Below are positions 1 to 8,688 of a DNA stretch of 64,000 bases, one piece after another. This DNA is from Ruminococcus sp. AF31-8BH (GTDB lineage: Bacteria; Bacillota; Clostridia; Lachnospirales; Lachnospiraceae), in contig NZ_QTVN01000014.1 in the NCBI RefSeq assembly GCF_003460605.1, positions 1-64,000 of the forward strand, given 5' to 3'. The first letter of the stretch is position 1; each line of letters begins with the position of its first letter. Under the pieces are notes generated by a model. That model searched no databases. It saw only the letters and a program-made list of their open reading frames with translations, and had not been told where the DNA came from. The translations under genes and the position numbers were made by a program.

Positions 1-74
1 ATGGATGTACCGCTAATTTCAGAATAGGCGTACCGTTCGGGCAGAATTTGCAAACTGAATGCTATGGCAAATAG
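1..74 (+). other. Left edge; possible tail of an upstream gene
   Basis: One frame stays open from base 3 to a TAG at 72-74 and would encode about 23 C-terminal residues of a protein starting outside the window. It would overlap the next ORF by 11 bases. The piece is too short to recognise, and chance is a fair alternative. Confidence 0.2.
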
Positions 75-453
75 CTTTTCATCAAAGAAGATACAAAAAA
101 ATAGATTTTTTGTTTGTATTTCTCTTAGAGAAGATCAGGGAAGTATGGATAGAGATATGCAAAAAACAAAATGTATAATTGAAGCGATAGGTAAGAATGG
201 GTTTAAAACAAAATGGCCATATACTCAATATACATATTTTAATTGTGATAATGGCATTGTCTCATTAGATGACGATTTTCAGTATCCTTCAGTGGCATTG
301 GAGTTTGTGAAAAATTTGTATATGGAATGTGCGAATTACAAAATCCAAGAAAAGAATTGTCAATCTGATTGTCAGAAATATTTAAGCAGATGGCCTGTTT
401 TAAGAGTAAAGCATATTAGATATCAGGTTATTATGTTTGAAAGGGTGGATTAG
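64..453 (+). CDS. Hypothetical protein next to DUF1848 gene
   Basis: A 129-residue protein I do not recognise. It has no signal peptide, membrane segment or clear motif. It is rich in Lys, Tyr and Cys, as expected for this AT-rich stretch. Its stop codon (451-453) directly abuts the ATG of the DUF1848 gene at 454, so the two are probably co-transcribed and translationally coupled. The ribosome site before the ATG at 64 is weak. An internal ATG at 145 sits after AGGGAAG, but the spacing is too short, so the 64 start is kept with moderate certainty. It may be an accessory partner of the DUF1848 protein; this rests only on the tight spacing. Confidence 0.5.
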   Translation: MANSFSSKKIQKNRFFVCISLREDQGSMDRDMQKTKCIIEAIGKNGFKTKWPYTQYTYFNCDNGIVSLDDDFQYPSVALEFVKNLYMECANYKIQEKNCQSDCQKYLSRWPVLRVKHIRYQVIMFERVD

Positions 454-1395
454 ATGATATTAAGTGTAAGTAGAAGAACGGATATTCCTAATTATTATTC
501 GGAATGGTTTTATAATAGAATAAAAGAAGGATTTTTATATGTTCGTAATCCTATGAATGCTCATCAGATAAGTGAAATAAAAATCACTCCAGATGTTGTA
601 GATTGCATAGTGTTTTGGACAAAGAATCCTTTGCCAATGATGAAGAGGTTAGACGAGATAAAAGATTATAATTATTATTTTCAATTCACATTAACTGGAT
701 ACGGAAATGATGTTGAGGCTAATTTGCCAAATAAAAAAACAAAAATGATTCCGGTATTTCAAAATCTATCTGAAAAAATTGGTAAACAAAAAGTGATTTG
801 GAGATATGATCCTATATTCTTTTCTGATAGATATACGAAAGAATATCATTTGAAGGCATTTAAAAGTATTGCCGAAGCTTTAAGCGGATACACAGAAAAA
901 TGCGTGATTAGCTTTGTTGATTTATATCCTAAGAATAAAAAAAATATGGAGGGCTTGTCGAGTTATGAATTAAATGATGATGAGCTGAGAAAATTTGCTA
1001 TGGAATTAAGTAAGATAGCAGCGGATAATAATATTAAGATTGGAAGCTGTGCAGAAAAAATAGATTTGGATGAATGTGGTATAGTTCATAATTGCTGCAT
1101 AGATAGAGAATTAATTGAAAAAATAATTGGATGTAAACTCAATGTTGGCAAAGACAAAAATCAGCGTATAGAATGCGGATGTGTTGAAAGTGTTGAAATA
1201 GGTACTTATAATACATGTAAAAATGGATGTGCATATTGTTATGCAAATTATAGTTCAAAAAGCGTAGAAACAAATGCTGCCAAATATGATCCATCGTCAC
1301 CACTTCTATGTGGTCAAGTCCAAGAAGATGACAAAATTACTATCAGAAAAGTGGGTTCATTAAAAGAAACACAGCTAAGCATTTTTGATATGTGA
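454..1395 (+). CDS. DUF1848 family protein (radical-SAM-like Cys cluster at C-terminus)
   Basis: A 313-residue protein matching the DUF1848 family: the start MILSVSRRTDIP, the FWTKNPLPM segment and the C-terminal Cys motif CKNGCAYCYAN are typical. Cys255, Cys259 and Cys262 form a CX3CX2C pattern like the iron-sulfur site of radical SAM enzymes, but at the C-terminal end, which is usual for this family. Its biochemical function is not established, to my knowledge. The length is normal and the gene looks intact. It follows the small ORF at 64-453 without a gap. A broken relative of higher base composition lies at about 13660-14004, so this window holds one intact and one decayed DUF1848 gene. 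Family assignment is confident; any reaction would be a guess. Confidence 0.85.
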   Translation: MILSVSRRTDIPNYYSEWFYNRIKEGFLYVRNPMNAHQISEIKITPDVVDCIVFWTKNPLPMMKRLDEIKDYNYYFQFTLTGYGNDVEANLPNKKTKMIPVFQNLSEKIGKQKVIWRYDPIFFSDRYTKEYHLKAFKSIAEALSGYTEKCVISFVDLYPKNKKNMEGLSSYELNDDELRKFAMELSKIAADNNIKIGSCAEKIDLDECGIVHNCCIDRELIEKIIGCKLNVGKDKNQRIECGCVESVEIGTYNTCKNGCAYCYANYSSKSVETNAAKYDPSSPLLCGQVQEDDKITIRKVGSLKETQLSIFDM

Positions 1396-1760
1396 ATGCA
1401 TAATTACATCATATATTTGCTGGAGTATAATTGGCTCCATTTTGGCTCTAAAAATTTTAGATGAGATACACAAAAATGCAAAATAAGATGAATATGGAGA
1501 ATAAAACATACAAATGTGTACCAGAAAACAGCCAGATAAATCTTTCCGCCCAAGATTTAGAGTAGTTCTTTTTTTCTGAGAGAAAATTAAAAATCGTTTT
1601 TGGTTCTTCTGGAGAGTGATTATAGCGTTTGGGAAACATCCGGAGAAACCATTACCTCAGGGTGTCGGTAAAGTTCTTTATCAAAGAGGGCTTTGAGATG
1701 CCCTTTCTTTTTTTATCCAAATCTTTTCTCTTGTCTACATATATAAACCTAAGAAAAAGC
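1396..1760. other. Intergenic stretch without a supported gene
   Basis: This 365-base gap separates DUF1848 from the PBP gene. It contains a rho-independent-type hairpin (1684-1713) and a GGAG/CTCC mini-hairpin near 1423. A 60-codon minus-strand frame (1457-1639) ends in a hydrophobic stretch but lacks a ribosome site, so I do not call it. Confidence 0.5.
1684..1713 (+). terminator. Intrinsic terminator
   Basis: AAGAGGGC and GCCCTTTCTT flank an 8-base loop and are followed by a run of T. It lies nearly 300 bases past the DUF1848 stop, so it may be left over from a lost gene or may insulate the PBP promoter from upstream transcription. Confidence 0.6.
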
Positions 1761-1793
1761 TTGACGTTTAAATATTACAAGTGTAATATTTAA
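1761..1793 (+). promoter_or_regulatory. PBP promoter with embedded BlaI-type operator
   Basis: TTGACG (1761-1766), a 17-base spacer and TAATAT (1784-1789) form a good sigma-A promoter. A 26-base near-perfect inverted repeat (1768-1793) fills the spacer and covers the -10 box. Its half-sites are TTAAATATTACA and TGTAATATTTAA around AG. The core TACA-NN-TGTA matches the operator of BlaI/MecI repressors. A bound repressor would block the promoter directly. Confidence 0.85.
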
Positions 1794-1824
1794 GAAAATA
1801 CGAAAAAAGGAGAAATAAAACTAT

Positions 1825-3927
1825 ATGAGAAAAACGAAAAGGAAAAAACACACGAAGACTATCACAAAAATAGTTTTATTTAGCGGTATATTGATTGGTG
1901 GTGGAATCGGTATTGTAACAATAATGAATTGTAATGTTCCTGAAAAAAGACTAATGGAATATATGAAATATATTGAAAAAGGGGAATATGAGCAAATGTA
2001 TGCCATGCTGGATCAGAAAAAAAGCAGCATGAACAGTAAGGAAGAATTTATAGAACGAAATTCTAAAATATATGAAGGCATTGAGATGTCTGATCTGTCC
2101 ATAACCGATATTACAGTAAAAAGACAAGAAAACGGAAATGCGGCAGTTTCCTATACAACAAATATGCAGACTGCTGCAGGAAATGTAGAATTTACCAACG
2201 ATGCGGTATTTTCACATGATTGGACAGGATATCATTTAATCTGGCAGGATCAGTTGATTTTTCCAGAGTTATCTGCAACGGATAAAGTTCAGGTAACGTC
2301 AGAAGAGGCAAAGAGAGGAGATATTTTAGACAGAAATGGTCGTCAGTTGGCTGGAGAGGGAACTGCATCTTCGGTAGGAATTGTTCCGGGCAGGATGGAG
2401 AACAGAGAAGATACAATAAAAAAACTGGCAGAGTATCTTGGAATTGGAGCAGACGAAATTGAGGATAAGTTAAAAGCCGGTTGGGTAAAAGCAGATTCTT
2501 TTGTACCAGTAGCAACAATTCCTAAAATACAAGAGGTCGATCTTTTGACAGTGAATCCGGATAAAACTGTTCTGGAAGAAAAAGAAAAGCAGGACACATT
2601 ATTGAAGATTCCAGGTATTATGTTATCTGATGTAAAAGTACGAACTTATTATCTAAAAGAAGCTGCCTCTCATCTGGTAGGGTATGTACAGGCGGTTACA
2701 GCCGAAGATTTGCAGGAACATAAAGGGGAAGGGTATCGTACAAACAGTGTGATTGGAAAGACTGGACTGGAAACGCTTTATGAAAAAGAACTAAAAGGAA
2801 CAGATGGGTGTGAAATCTGTATTGTAGATGCAAATGGAAATAAAAAAAATGTTATTGCATATGAGCCTAGAAAAGATGGAGAAGATATCCATACTACGAT
2901 TGATGGTGATCTTCAAAGTACTCTTTATGAACAATTTAAAGAAGACAGAGGATGTTCTGTAGCTTTGAATCCTTATACAGGGGAAGTATTGGCGTTGGTA
3001 AGTACGCCATCTTATGATAATAATGATTTTGTACGTGGAATGGACAACAGCCAGTGGAGTGCATTAAATGAAAATGAAGACAGGCCTTTATACAACCGCT
3101 TTCGCCAGACATGGTGTCCTGGCTCAACTTTTAAACCTGTAATTGCTGCAATTGGATTAAAAGTGGGGGCATTTACTGCAAATGACGATTTTGGAAATGA
3201 GGGTCTGGCGTGGCAGAAAGATTCCTCGTGGGGAGATTATACAGTGACTACACTTCATGATTATGAACCTGTGATCTTGAAAAATGCGCTTATTTATTCA
3301 GATAATATTTATTTTGCAAAAGCAGCATTAAAAATTGGTGCGGATCAACTGATGCAGTCTCTAAATCAAATAGGATTTAATCAGGAACTTCCATTTGATA
3401 TTAAAATGTCAGAGTCCCAATATTCTAATATGGACAAGATAGAAACAGAAATCCAGCTTGCTGACAGTGGGTATGGACAGGGACAGATTCTGGTAAATCC
3501 TTTGCATCTTGCAAGCATTTATACGGCTTTTCTAAATGATGGAAATATGATAAAGCCATATCTTCACGCGGATGGTGGAAGCACTTCCAGTGAAATCTGG
3601 ATAAAAGATGCTTTTTCACCACAAATTGTTTCGGAGGTTATGGAGGGGTTAGAGGGTGTAGTGAATAACCCGGAAGGAACTGGTTATGGAGCATGCCGGG
3701 AAGACATTAGATTAGCAGGAAAAACCGGAACAGCGGAACTGAAAGCTACAAAAGAAGATACATCTGGAACAGAAATTGGCTGGTTTACAGTTTTTACTAC
3801 AGATAGAGATACAAAGAATCCTATTTTGCTCATCAGTATGGTAGAGAATGTGAAAGATATTGGAGGAAGCGGTTATGTGGTGGAAAAGGATAAGGCGATA
3901 CTGGATGAATATCTTGGTAATGAATAA
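1825..3927 (+). CDS. MecA-like class B penicillin-binding protein (transpeptidase)
   Basis: A 700-residue membrane-anchored D,D-transpeptidase that would cross-link peptidoglycan outside the membrane. Residues about 14-35 form the anchor. Next comes an NTF2-like MecA N-terminal domain (about 36-145), the PBP dimerisation domain (about 150-320) and the transpeptidase domain (about 345-695). The catalytic motifs are intact: STFK with Ser434 and Lys437, SDN at 492-494 and KTG at 633-635. This order is that of MecA/PBP2a and PBP3-type enterococcal/clostridial enzymes. The start follows AAGGAGA at 1807. The BlaI-type operator in its promoter and the nearby blaR1-blaI genes suggest beta-lactam-inducible expression, which fits a low-affinity resistance PBP. 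Low affinity cannot be proved from sequence alone. Confidence 0.9.
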   Translation: MRKTKRKKHTKTITKIVLFSGILIGGGIGIVTIMNCNVPEKRLMEYMKYIEKGEYEQMYAMLDQKKSSMNSKEEFIERNSKIYEGIEMSDLSITDITVKRQENGNAAVSYTTNMQTAAGNVEFTNDAVFSHDWTGYHLIWQDQLIFPELSATDKVQVTSEEAKRGDILDRNGRQLAGEGTASSVGIVPGRMENREDTIKKLAEYLGIGADEIEDKLKAGWVKADSFVPVATIPKIQEVDLLTVNPDKTVLEEKEKQDTLLKIPGIMLSDVKVRTYYLKEAASHLVGYVQAVTAEDLQEHKGEGYRTNSVIGKTGLETLYEKELKGTDGCEICIVDANGNKKNVIAYEPRKDGEDIHTTIDGDLQSTLYEQFKEDRGCSVALNPYTGEVLALVSTPSYDNNDFVRGMDNSQWSALNENEDRPLYNRFRQTWCPGSTFKPVIAAIGLKVGAFTANDDFGNEGLAWQKDSSWGDYTVTTLHDYEPVILKNALIYSDNIYFAKAALKIGADQLMQSLNQIGFNQELPFDIKMSESQYSNMDKIETEIQLADSGYGQGQILVNPLHLASIYTAFLNDGNMIKPYLHADGGSTSSEIWIKDAFSPQIVSEVMEGLEGVVNNPEGTGYGACREDIRLAGKTGTAELKATKEDTSGTEIGWFTVFTTDRDTKNPILLISMVENVKDIGGSGYVVEKDKAILDEYLGNE

Positions 3928-3936
3928 TTTTTACCT

Positions 3937-3954
3937 TTAAATATTACAAATGTA
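3937..3954 (+). promoter_or_regulatory. Second BlaI-type operator
   Basis: TTAAATATTACA (3937-3948) repeats the left half of the first operator exactly. It is followed by AA and TGTA, giving the core TACAAATGTA (3945-3954). The right arm then diverges. The site is directly upstream of the ribosome site (AGAGGAAAA) of the gene at 3968. BlaI could act here as a roadblock or on a local promoter. Confidence 0.7.
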
Positions 3955-3967
3955 AGAGGAAAATGAT

Positions 3968-5125
3968 ATGAAAAAAATTTGGAAAATATTTGTGGGAGTT
4001 ATTTTTCTTGCTGTCTGTAGTGGATGTGGCATAAAGAAAGAGCAGAAAAAGACAATTGAAGATACGAAAGAAAAAATTTACAGAGAGTGTGAAATGCTAG
4101 CAGAAGGCTATCGGAACATATATGAGAATGCTGTGAAAGAAAATGCACTATATGAGCTGAGTACAATACAAAAAAGTATGGATTATTTTGGAAAATATGG
4201 ATATGCAGTAATTGATTCCTACAATCAGCTGGATATGGTTCAAAGTATTAAAGTAGATGATTTTTTGAAAAAAGCAGAAAAAGAGAAAAATGGAAAAACT
4301 ACTATATTTCAAGTTATAGCAGGGGATCATTTTATCCGGTATGATCTGAAAACCAAACAGGGGAAAATAGACGTTGAAGTAAGCTCTTTTAAATGGAAAG
4401 AGGACACTTGGCAGGAAACATATTATCATGAGTTTAGAGCTAATTCATGGAAATATACAGAAAACGGGTATTTCTTTATGGAAGAATATCATCCGGCTGG
4501 ATATGATGGACCGTCTGGATATCGGGCCTTTCGGGTAGTGCCGTTAAATAAAAAATGCAGGGAGCTGAATCGAAAATATATACTTCCTTTTGGATATACA
4601 CTTAATAAATTGTTTACTTCTAATTGGAGTGAAAAAAATTATGATGGAATAAATTTTTATGATGTTTTTGATCGTTTACTTTCAATGGAAGAAAAAACTG
4701 ATGAATTTAAGGAAGGAAAGACTTATGAAATCCCAAAAGAATCATTTGAAACGATATTTCAAAAATATTTTAATATAAGCGCAGAGATACTGCAGACAGG
4801 AACGGTATTTCACACAGAAATACAGACATATCGGTATCGAACCAGAGGAATCGTATATGATTTTGCTCCCACACCATATATTCCATATCCGGAAGTTGTT
4901 TCCTACATAGAAAATCAAGATGGAACAATAACACTGGAAGTAAATGCGGTATGGCCACAAAAAGAATTAGATCAGGCGTTTTGTCATAGCGTAACCATTC
5001 GGCTGTTAGATAAAGATAGATTTCAATATGTATCCAATTATGTATCAAGGTCAGAAATAGAGGTTACCTGGTATACAGAAAGATTATCAGACGAAAAGTG
5101 GGAGGAATGTTATGGAGATAATTGA
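3968..5125 (+). CDS. Secreted lipoprotein of unknown function in BlaI regulon
   Basis: A 385-residue exported protein. The N-terminus (MKKIWKIF, then a hydrophobic stretch) ends in CSGC, an acceptable lipobox, so it is probably anchored to the outer membrane face. No enzyme motif is recognised. Its C-terminal two thirds resemble the next gene product: both have an R-Y-P/LLGY segment, a W-x-x-x-D/Y-DG-hydrophobic segment, an IP-x-E-x-F-E segment and a LEVNAVW / LVINAVC strand. They are therefore diverged paralogues. It may belong to a Lachnospiraceae DUF (possibly DUF6070, from memory and unverified). It lies 40 bases after the PBP gene, with a BlaI-type site in between, and ends overlapping the next gene. 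A role in the beta-lactam response is inferred from context only. Confidence 0.75.
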   Translation: MKKIWKIFVGVIFLAVCSGCGIKKEQKKTIEDTKEKIYRECEMLAEGYRNIYENAVKENALYELSTIQKSMDYFGKYGYAVIDSYNQLDMVQSIKVDDFLKKAEKEKNGKTTIFQVIAGDHFIRYDLKTKQGKIDVEVSSFKWKEDTWQETYYHEFRANSWKYTENGYFFMEEYHPAGYDGPSGYRAFRVVPLNKKCRELNRKYILPFGYTLNKLFTSNWSEKNYDGINFYDVFDRLLSMEEKTDEFKEGKTYEIPKESFETIFQKYFNISAEILQTGTVFHTEIQTYRYRTRGIVYDFAPTPYIPYPEVVSYIENQDGTITLEVNAVWPQKELDQAFCHSVTIRLLDKDRFQYVSNYVSRSEIEVTWYTERLSDEKWEECYGDN

Positions 5126-6362
5126 TATGATTACAAAAAGAAAACTGAAAAAGATGATGAGCGTTTTATTTATTTCGGGATGCTTTTTCATAGGAAATAC
5201 AAAATGTAAAGGGGCTGATTTAGAATATATTTCACAGGAAACTGCGAATTATGCTGTACAAGAAAGAGGATATGATTTGCCAGTAGATGAAGTCGTGAAA
5301 GAAGAAGCTATTGAAGATTGTAAGAATGTTATGAATCAGATGAAAGTCATTTATCAAAAGGCGGATAAAGGGACTTCATCGAATATAGTAGTTTCTGAGA
5401 CAGTAATGGAAGAAATGCAGGAAGTATTAAAGGAAAAAAATGTCCCCGTTATTACATCAGCACCGTATTCAAATATGGCTAATTATTCTAAAATGGAAGA
5501 ATTTCTTTTCAGGGCAGAACAGGATCTGACAGGAGATATCGTCTTATATAGGATTAACAGAGATGGTGGGATAGAAAGACTCAAATTCAATTATGATGGG
5601 ACAGATATGTATTTGCTGGCTGTGAAAGCTGTTTGGGGTATGAACGACAATCCATCTATTGTATATGTTTCGTATACAAGGATAGAAGAATGGAAATATA
5701 CAGAAAAAGGCTGGTTTGGTTATACGCTATGCGTTCCAAAGTATCCGGAAGTATCAGAAGCGGTTGATGGCAGTTCTATGATAAGAATTAAACCTTTAAG
5801 TGATGAATGCAGGGAAGTTTCAAAGAGGTGTGTGTATTTGCTTGGATATCAGGGGAATAATCTTTTATGTTCTGATTGGGATAGATCTGATATGGAAGGG
5901 TTAGATTATAATGGTTTATATGAATATTTATATCGAATGAAATACGGGGAGAGATATGAGTTTTCAGGTAACTCAAGTGGAATTCCGGCAGAAGAGTTTG
6001 AAAATCTGATAATGGAGTTTTTGCCGATAACAGCAGATCAAATTAAAAAATGGGCAGTATTTGATTCGGAACACCAGATTTATGCCTGGGAACAGTTGGT
6101 AGGGGGATCAAATTTTACACCTACTAATTTTACAGAATCATTACCGGAGGCTGTTGAAATAAAAGAAGATGAAGATGGGTGCATGACTCTGGTAATCAAT
6201 GCAGTATGTGATCGATTTATATGTGACGATGCTGTTATTACAAGTGAACTGACTGTTAAATTTAATGAAGATAGTACTTTTAAGTATATGGGAAATAAAA
6301 TACTGAATAATGGGATGAAAAAAATACCAGAATATCAATATAGAATAAAAAGAAAGAACTGA
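5112..6362 (+). CDS. Second secreted paralogue of unknown function in BlaI regulon
   Basis: A 416-residue exported protein. The start at 5112 follows GGAGGA. A second ATG at 5127 follows GGAG and is also possible. Either way it begins with a Lys-rich head and a hydrophobic segment. ISGC resembles a lipobox, but the residues after it (FFIG) are unusually hydrophobic, so ordinary signal-peptidase cleavage after CKGA is an alternative. The body shares its arrangement with the upstream 385-residue protein. It overlaps that gene's stop by 14 bases, showing co-translation. The gene converges on blaR1. I recognise no catalytic residues. Its place between a resistance PBP and BlaR1 suggests a wall- or antibiotic-linked extracellular function. 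Confidence 0.75.
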   Translation: MEIIDMITKRKLKKMMSVLFISGCFFIGNTKCKGADLEYISQETANYAVQERGYDLPVDEVVKEEAIEDCKNVMNQMKVIYQKADKGTSSNIVVSETVMEEMQEVLKEKNVPVITSAPYSNMANYSKMEEFLFRAEQDLTGDIVLYRINRDGGIERLKFNYDGTDMYLLAVKAVWGMNDNPSIVYVSYTRIEEWKYTEKGWFGYTLCVPKYPEVSEAVDGSSMIRIKPLSDECREVSKRCVYLLGYQGNNLLCSDWDRSDMEGLDYNGLYEYLYRMKYGERYEFSGNSSGIPAEEFENLIMEFLPITADQIKKWAVFDSEHQIYAWEQLVGGSNFTPTNFTESLPEAVEIKEDEDGCMTLVINAVCDRFICDDAVITSELTVKFNEDSTFKYMGNKILNNGMKKIPEYQYRIKRKN

Positions 6363-6388
6363 TAGCAATACCAGTTCTTTCCAGCTAC

Positions 6389-8185
6389 TTAATTCCATAT
6401 GTGCAGCTTTTTTAAAATAGAAGAAGTAATTTCCAATGCTTTTTTGCCAGTTGCATTAGAATCACTTTGGATATTGGTTGCAAAATAATAGCTGTTATCG
6501 GAAGTTTCTACATATCCGATAAACCAGCCGTTGATATCCTGTCCGTTGACACGACCGGTTCCAGTTTTTCCGTAGAAATTACCATTAGGTGTACTGGCAA
6601 TTTTTATAGCATTTTTAACAGAAAATACATTTTGGAAATTTAGATGGAATTCATTTGTGTTAAATTTTTTTAATAATGTTACTTGCTCTAAAGGCGAGAT
6701 TTTTAATGAAAAATCGGACCAGTATAAATCCAGATTTGAACTGGTTGTTTGGTTTCCATATTCTATTTTATTCAAAAATTCCTGGACTCTGTTAATTCCG
6801 AGCTGCGAATCAATTGCCTGGAAATACCAGTTAACGGAATTTTGCATAGCAGAGTTTAAATCCTGATCAGCTTCCCAGGATGGAAAAGGAAAGGCATCAC
6901 CATTCCATGTCATGGAAGAGTGTTCTGGTGTGATGATTCCGGATTCCAACCCTAATAATGCATCGTATATTTTGTAGGTAGACTCTGGCGGAATACGTTT
7001 GGTGGCTTCTTCAAGATCGTATATTTTCCAGGAATCCAAATTATTGTCATACAAAACAAATGATCCATCATATGTTCCAAATGTTTCGGATATATCTAAC
7101 AGGGAGATATTTTTGTCTGTATCACTAAAATGATATACGCTTTGAGTAGAGGCATCAATGGATAAAATGGGTGTACATCCAATAAAAACAGCACTAATGA
7201 CCAGATAAATTATCAATGCTCTCATTTTTTGATAAAGAGTTTCTTTCCTAAAAACGGCGATGTTGAGAATACGTCGTTTCATCTGCCTGAAATTTCCGGA
7301 CATTCCAACTGCCAGTGGAGAGGAAAAAGAGGATATTTTTTCTGCAAAATTAATCAGTGTAGTTCCATAAGCTTGGTATTCATCAGCAGAAATCATCTGC
7401 AATACAGCAGAATCACAGGCTATTTCACGGTCACAGAGAATTTCTTTTAAAGTGTACCAAACAAAAGGGTTAAACCAGTAGAGTATATTACTTATGACCA
7501 TGAGGAAGCCAATAAATGTATCTTTGTGACGGTAATGCTGTAATTCGTGTAGCAGCATAAAACGCATATCATCAGGATTCAGTTCGGAAATTAAATGGAT
7601 GGGAATGTAAATTCTGGGATGTATTATTCCGATTAAAACTGGTGATTTTAAAAATGCAGTACTGTAGACTGATACTGGGTGAGAGATTTTAAGTTCCTTT
7701 AAACAATTGTAATAAATAGTTTTTACCTGCTGATTTTGAAGCGGGAGAGCAGATCTTTTTATGGAACGTACATAGTTTAATGAATGAAGGGTGAGGACTG
7801 ACATAATCATAACACCCGTTATCCATATTAGAAAGAGTATGGTATTCAAGCCTCCAGAAAATTGACTACTGATGGAAACTGAAAAATCATTCACCTGGTT
7901 TAACAAAATATTTTGTGTATTACTGGTAAGTTCGGATAGCGTGTCGGTACCAGAGTTAAGTCCTGAGTCAGTTTGAAAAAAATGTAACCATGAAAAAAGT
8001 TGTGAGCCATGAATCTGTACAGGAAAAAATGGCACGGCAAGTAATAAAAATAAAAGAAAACAGAGATGGTACTGTGTAGTCGCAGATAAATATTTTTTCA
8101 GAAGTTTTTTTGTTCCGATTATTACAAGTGTAAAAATACATATGAAGATATTACTGATTAAAAAGTGGATGATCCAGTTGCTCAT
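6389..8185 (-). CDS. blaR1: BlaR1/MecR1-type beta-lactam sensor metalloprotease
   Basis: A 598-residue transmembrane signal transducer. The N-terminal half has several membrane segments and an M56 zinc-metalloprotease site, HELQH at 213-217. A membrane segment around 322-340 leads to an extracellular penicillin-binding sensor domain with STYK (Ser402, Lys405), SVN (450-452) and KTG (540-542). By established knowledge of the family, acylation of the serine by a beta-lactam activates the protease, which leads to loss of BlaI. All needed residues are present. The gene starts 10 bases downstream of blaI on the same strand, forming blaI-blaR1, the usual order in many Firmicutes. It converges with the secreted-protein gene pair. 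Confidence 0.93.
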   Translation of the reverse strand: MSNWIIHFLISNIFICIFTLVIIGTKKLLKKYLSATTQYHLCFLLFLLLAVPFFPVQIHGSQLFSWLHFFQTDSGLNSGTDTLSELTSNTQNILLNQVNDFSVSISSQFSGGLNTILFLIWITGVMIMSVLTLHSLNYVRSIKRSALPLQNQQVKTIYYNCLKELKISHPVSVYSTAFLKSPVLIGIIHPRIYIPIHLISELNPDDMRFMLLHELQHYRHKDTFIGFLMVISNILYWFNPFVWYTLKEILCDREIACDSAVLQMISADEYQAYGTTLINFAEKISSFSSPLAVGMSGNFRQMKRRILNIAVFRKETLYQKMRALIIYLVISAVFIGCTPILSIDASTQSVYHFSDTDKNISLLDISETFGTYDGSFVLYDNNLDSWKIYDLEEATKRIPPESTYKIYDALLGLESGIITPEHSSMTWNGDAFPFPSWEADQDLNSAMQNSVNWYFQAIDSQLGINRVQEFLNKIEYGNQTTSSNLDLYWSDFSLKISPLEQVTLLKKFNTNEFHLNFQNVFSVKNAIKIASTPNGNFYGKTGTGRVNGQDINGWFIGYVETSDNSYYFATNIQSDSNATGKKALEITSSILKKLHIWN

Positions 8186-8195
8186 TCAAAACCTC

Positions 8196-8567
8196 CTATT
8201 TCTGATGTTTTGATAATAAATGGCGTAAGTTATCAATTTCTGTTGAAGAGAGCTTATCGTCTTCAAGGTAAGAAGCCAGCATAGAAGAAAGATTTCCATT
8301 ATAATATCGCTTTAAAAAAGAATTGCTTTCCTGGCGTATATATTCATCTTCTTGGACTAATGGAGTATAGACAAATACCCGGCTTTGTTTTTCGTAGGAA
8401 AGAGCTTTTTTGGAAACAAGTCTCTTGATAAGAGTTTGAATTGTTTTTGGACTCCAGCTGGTAGTTAGAGTAAGTTTTTCTGTAATTTCATTTGTATTGA
8501 TGGGAGCATATTTCCATACAATTTTCATAACTTCAAATTCGGCTTCTGAAATTTGGGGTAGTGACAT
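8196..8567 (-). CDS. blaI: BlaI/MecI family transcriptional repressor
   Basis: A 123-residue winged-helix repressor of the Penicillinase_R family. Residues 1-75 form the DNA-binding domain (start MSLPQISEAEFEVMKIVW, with the TTSWSPKTIQTLIKRL recognition region). The C-terminal part forms the dimerisation helices and carries the region where BlaI/MecI is cut after induction. It is the first gene of blaI-blaR1. Its own promoter region holds two TACA/TGTA-type sites, so it is probably autoregulated, and matching operators sit in front of the PBP and first secreted-protein genes. Confidence 0.93.
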   Translation of the reverse strand: MSLPQISEAEFEVMKIVWKYAPINTNEITEKLTLTTSWSPKTIQTLIKRLVSKKALSYEKQSRVFVYTPLVQEDEYIRQESNSFLKRYYNGNLSSMLASYLEDDKLSSTEIDNLRHLLSKHQK

Positions 8568-8590
8568 AATAAAATCCTCCTGCTAAATCC

Positions 8591-8638
8591 TACATATGTA
8601 ATAAATATATTATATTACTTGTAGAAGAAAAAAGTCAA
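8591..8638 (-). promoter_or_regulatory. blaI promoter with BlaI-type operators
   Basis: On the minus strand, TTGACT (8633-8638) and TATAAT (8609-8614) are separated by 18 bases. The spacer contains CTACAAGTAATAT, resembling a BlaI half-site plus a weak second half (8616-8623). A perfect core TACATATGTA lies just downstream at 8591-8600. Together they suggest autorepression. Confidence 0.75.
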
Positions 8639-8688
8639 ATGGCAGATGATATATAGAATATAAAATTAATAATGTAGAGGCAATAAAG

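Noticed and set aside
1457..1639. 60-residue minus-strand frame with hydrophobic end
   Set aside because: No ribosome site; overlaps non-coding sequence; no similarity recognised.
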